NCBI GenBank assembly: GCA_964609995.1
Contig: CAZSTI010000005.1
Span: forward strand, 1-42,086
DNA from: JAAYGD01 sp964609995
Lineage (GTDB): Bacteria > Bacillota_I > Bacilli_A > RF39 > UBA660
Direction: 5' to 3'
Length of the DNA: 42,086 nt
A program made the translations under genes and the position numbers. Positions 40,168 to 42,086 of the stretch are shown piece by piece (position 1 is the stretch's first letter; every line of letters starts with the position of its first letter). Under the pieces are notes generated by a model. It did not search any database. It saw nothing but the letters and a program-made list of their open reading frames with translations, and was not told where the DNA came from.

Positions 40168-41166
40168 TTACTTCATTGCTTCTTCTACTGCAACTGATAT
40201 TGATACTGTAGCTCCTACCATAGGATTATTACCCATACCAATATAACCCATCATTTCAACGTGAGCTGGGACTGATGAAGAACCTGCAAATTGTGCATCT
40301 GAATGCATTCTTCCCATTGTATCAGTTAAACCATAAGATGCTGGTCCTGCACCCATATTATCTGGATGTAAAGTTCTTCCAGTTCCACCACCAGAAGCAA
40401 CTGAAAAATATTTTTTTCCTAATTCTATACATTCTTTTTTATAAGTACCTGCTACAGGATGTTGGAATCTTGTTGGATTAGTAGAATTTCCAGTTATTGA
40501 AACGTCTACTCCTTCTAAATGCATTATTGCAACACCTTCTCTAACATCATTTGCTCCGTAGCATCTAACTTTTGATCTTTCACCTTCAGAATATTTAATT
40601 TCTTCTAAAATGTTTAATTTACAATTATAAAAATCAAAGTCGGTTTTAACATAAGTAAAACCATTAATTCTTGATATTACTAATGCTGCATCCTTTCCTA
40701 AACCATTAAGTATTACTCTCAAAGGTTCTTTTCTAACTTTATTAGCAGATTTTGCAATACCAATTGCTCCTTCTGCGGCAGCAAAACTTTCATGACCAGC
40801 AAGAAATGCAAAACATTTAGTTTCTTCACTTAAAAGCATAGATGCTAAATTACCATGTCCTATTCCAATTTTTCTATCTTCAGCAACAGAACCAGGTAAA
40901 CAAAAAGCTTGTAAACCTTCTCCAAGTGTTTTAGCAACATCTTTAGCATTTTTAATTCCATTTTTAATTGCAATAGATGCTCCTACTATATATGCCCATC
41001 CGGCGTCATCAAATGAAATAGGTTGAACTTCTTTTACTATTTTTATTACATCAATATTTTTGTCATCACATATTTTTTTTGCTTCTTCTAAGCCACTAAT
41101 TCCATGTTTATTTAATAATGAATTAATTCTATTTATTCTATCATTATATCTTTCAAATGTAATCAT
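40168..41166 (-). CDS. GGGtGRT protein (partner of NifU-like scaffold)
   Basis: A 332-residue protein of the family named for its GGGTGRT motif, here at residues 259-265 (SVASGGGTGRTLHPD). Other conserved blocks are LPGSVAEDRKIGIGHGNLA (90-108), AGHESFAAAEGAIGIAK (123-139), GNSTNPTRFQHP (227-238) and GAGPASYGLTDTMGRMHSDA. There is no membrane segment. The family's enzymatic role is not settled. Genes of this type commonly lie beside a NifU-like scaffold gene, as here (3 bases after it), so a role in Fe-S or sulfur metabolism is inferred. Confidence 0.9.
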   Translation of the reverse strand: MITFERYNDRINRINSLLNKHGISGLEEAKKICDDKNIDVIKIVKEVQPISFDDAGWAYIVGASIAIKNGIKNAKDVAKTLGEGLQAFCLPGSVAEDRKIGIGHGNLASMLLSEETKCFAFLAGHESFAAAEGAIGIAKSANKVRKEPLRVILNGLGKDAALVISRINGFTYVKTDFDFYNCKLNILEEIKYSEGERSKVRCYGANDVREGVAIMHLEGVDVSITGNSTNPTRFQHPVAGTYKKECIELGKKYFSVASGGGTGRTLHPDNMGAGPASYGLTDTMGRMHSDAQFAGSSSVPAHVEMMGYIGMGNNPMVGATVSISVAVEEAMK

Positions 41167-41169
41167 CTG

Positions 41170-41859
41170 TTACTCCTTCCTTGGATCAATCTTTTTTACT
41201 GCTTCATTAAATCTTCCATATGTTCCACTAGCTTTTTCTATAGCTTCTAAGGGGTTCATATTAGATTTAATGTTATCCATCATTTTTCCTAAATTAACAT
41301 ATTTATAACCAATTATTGCATCATTTTCATCTAATCCCATCTCTAATATATAACCTTCTGTTAGATGCAAATATCTAGGACCTTTTTCTTTTGTAGAATA
41401 AATCATACCTACTTGACTCATTTGTCCTTTACCTAAATCTTCAAGACCAGCTCCTATTGGTAATCCATTATCAGAAAATGCAGATTGACTTCTTCCATAT
41501 ACAATTTGTAAAAACAATTCTCTCATAGCAGTATTTATTGCATCACATACTAAATCAGTATTTAATGCTTCTAAAATAGTTTTACCAACTAATATTTCTC
41601 CAGCCATAGCTGCAGAATGTGTCATTCCTGAGCATCCCATTACTTCAACTAGTGCTTCTTCTATTATTCCTTCTTTTATATTTAAAGTTAGCTTACATGA
41701 TCCTTGTTGTGGTGCACACCAACCTACTCCATGAGTCAAACCAGAAATGTCTTTAATTTCCTTTGCTTTTACCCATTTTCCTTCTTCAGGAATAGGTGCT
41801 GGTCCATGTTTAGCATCATTTTTAACACAATACATTTCTTCTACTTCTTTTGTAATCAT
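41170..41859 (-). CDS. NifU-like Fe-S cluster assembly scaffold protein
   Basis: A 229-residue protein with an IscU/NifU N-terminal-like scaffold fold: GVGWCAPQQGSCKLTL (44-59, C48 and C55), VEVMGCSGMTHSAAMAGEIL (71-90, C76) and C105 in VCDAINTAMRE. Residues 120-229 form an extension not found in IscU. It pairs with the GGGtGRT gene downstream, the typical partner. It is separate from the suf operon in the same window, so the cell has two Fe-S-related loci. GGAGG precedes the ATG. Confidence 0.88.
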   Translation of the reverse strand: MITKEVEEMYCVKNDAKHGPAPIPEEGKWVKAKEIKDISGLTHGVGWCAPQQGSCKLTLNIKEGIIEEALVEVMGCSGMTHSAAMAGEILVGKTILEALNTDLVCDAINTAMRELFLQIVYGRSQSAFSDNGLPIGAGLEDLGKGQMSQVGMIYSTKEKGPRYLHLTEGYILEMGLDENDAIIGYKYVNLGKMMDNIKSNMNPLEAIEKASGTYGRFNEAVKKIDPRKE

Positions 41860-41874
41860 TATTATCCTCCTATA

Positions 41875-42027
41875 TTATTTCTTTTTTAATCCAACAAATT
41901 TGTCATAAATAAATACTATTACTGCAAATATTAATAATAAATGAATAAATATTCCACCTATTCTGAATATTAGGCCAAGTAACCAAATGAATAATACAAT
42001 TCCACCTAACCAACTTAAAAACCTCAT
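41875..42027 (-). CDS. 50-residue lmo0937-like membrane protein
   Basis: A small ORF: MRFLSWLGGIVLFIWLLGLI, then FRIGGIFIHLLLIFAVIVFI and a short basic tail. Two hydrophobic spans are separated by RIGGIFIH. The WLLGLI/IGG/IHLLL pattern matches the lmo0937/DUF5670 family of small Firmicute membrane proteins of unknown function. AGAGGTGA lies before the ATG. TATGTTATAAT (TATAAT at 42050-42045) is a good extended -10. It is probably the first gene of the NifU-like/GGGtGRT operon. Confidence 0.75.
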   Translation of the reverse strand: MRFLSWLGGIVLFIWLLGLIFRIGGIFIHLLLIFAVIVFIYDKFVGLKKK

Positions 42028-42044
42028 TTTATCACCTCTATATT

Positions 42045-42055
42045 ATTATAACATA
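42045..42055 (-). promoter_or_regulatory. Extended -10 promoter of the NifU-like operon
   Basis: TATGTTATAAT on the minus strand, 17 bases before the 50-residue protein start codon; the same extended -10 form is used before rnc and the ABC genes. No clear -35 within the window. Confidence 0.55.
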
Positions 42056-42086
42056 TCATAAATAAATTTATATTTTTTTTAAATAT

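Noticed and set aside
1..42086. Mycoplasma-type code with TGA as tryptophan
   Set aside because: TGA ends sufU, sufB, murC, yidD and nfo exactly where families end, often in ATGA overlaps, and all conserved tryptophans use TGG.

Overview
The window is a 42 kb piece of a very A+T-rich bacterial chromosome (roughly a quarter G+C by eye). It looks like a low-GC Firmicute of the Bacilli/RF39-like, Mollicutes-related kind. The cell makes peptidoglycan (rsmH, PBP, mraY, murC), divides with SepF and DivIVA, uses a class 2 IleRS, carries rubrerythrin and formate-THF ligase (which suggests an anaerobe), and has several Firmicute-type small membrane proteins. TGA is used as a stop (for example in the ATGA overlaps sufB/regulator, murC/rubrerythrin and yidD/lipoprotein), so the genetic code is the standard one and not the Mycoplasma code. 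The taxonomic placement is inference from gene content.

Layout. 1-5455 (+): the first part of a dcw cluster, mraZ (cut by the window edge), rsmH, an FtsL-like gene and a PASTA-bearing PBP, followed by a large type IV prepilin fused to about 17 leucine-rich repeats. 5466-10339 (-): a complete sufCDSUB operon ending in a DtxR-like regulator with a cysteine cluster; its promoter carries a palindrome. 10467-15558 (+): an unknown protein, a chimeric ORF made by a ~430-bp tandem duplication, and an ABC exporter encoded as ATPase-permease-ATPase. 15593-18485 (+): mraY, murC, rubrerythrin, so the dcw cluster is split by about 10 kb. 18501-19549 (-): a TroA/ZnuA-like lipoprotein lacking the usual histidines, and yidD. 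19616-25270 (+): rnc, a membrane-anchored unknown, a second LRR protein and a short-armed smc. 25282-25845 (-): def. 25938-30617 (+): an unknown, nfo, rpmG, efp, mnmA and an HTH protein, with one tiny membrane protein on the minus strand. 30647-31043 has no recognisable gene. 31099-40158 (-): two small membrane proteins, then (in transcription order) a 55-aa protein, prs, fhs, sepF, divIVA, an isoleucine-type T-box leader, a DUF362 ferredoxin protein and ileS. 40168-42027 (-): a NifU-like/GGGtGRT pair preceded by a 50-aa membrane protein.

How it fits together. The main themes are cell wall and division (dcw genes, SepF, DivIVA, SMC), Fe-S biogenesis (a SUF operon with a probable dedicated regulator, plus a separate NifU-like/GGGtGRT module), surface display (two LRR proteins with the same cap, insert and C-terminal tail, one pilin-like and one membrane-anchored) and translation (L33, EF-P, MnmA, IleRS, deformylase). 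The most interesting candidates are the prepilin-LRR protein and its paralogue, the cysteine-bearing DtxR-like regulator with its palindromic suf operator, the chimeric ABC fragment, the IleRS with a GIHH signature, and a T-box that seems to lack a conventional terminator.
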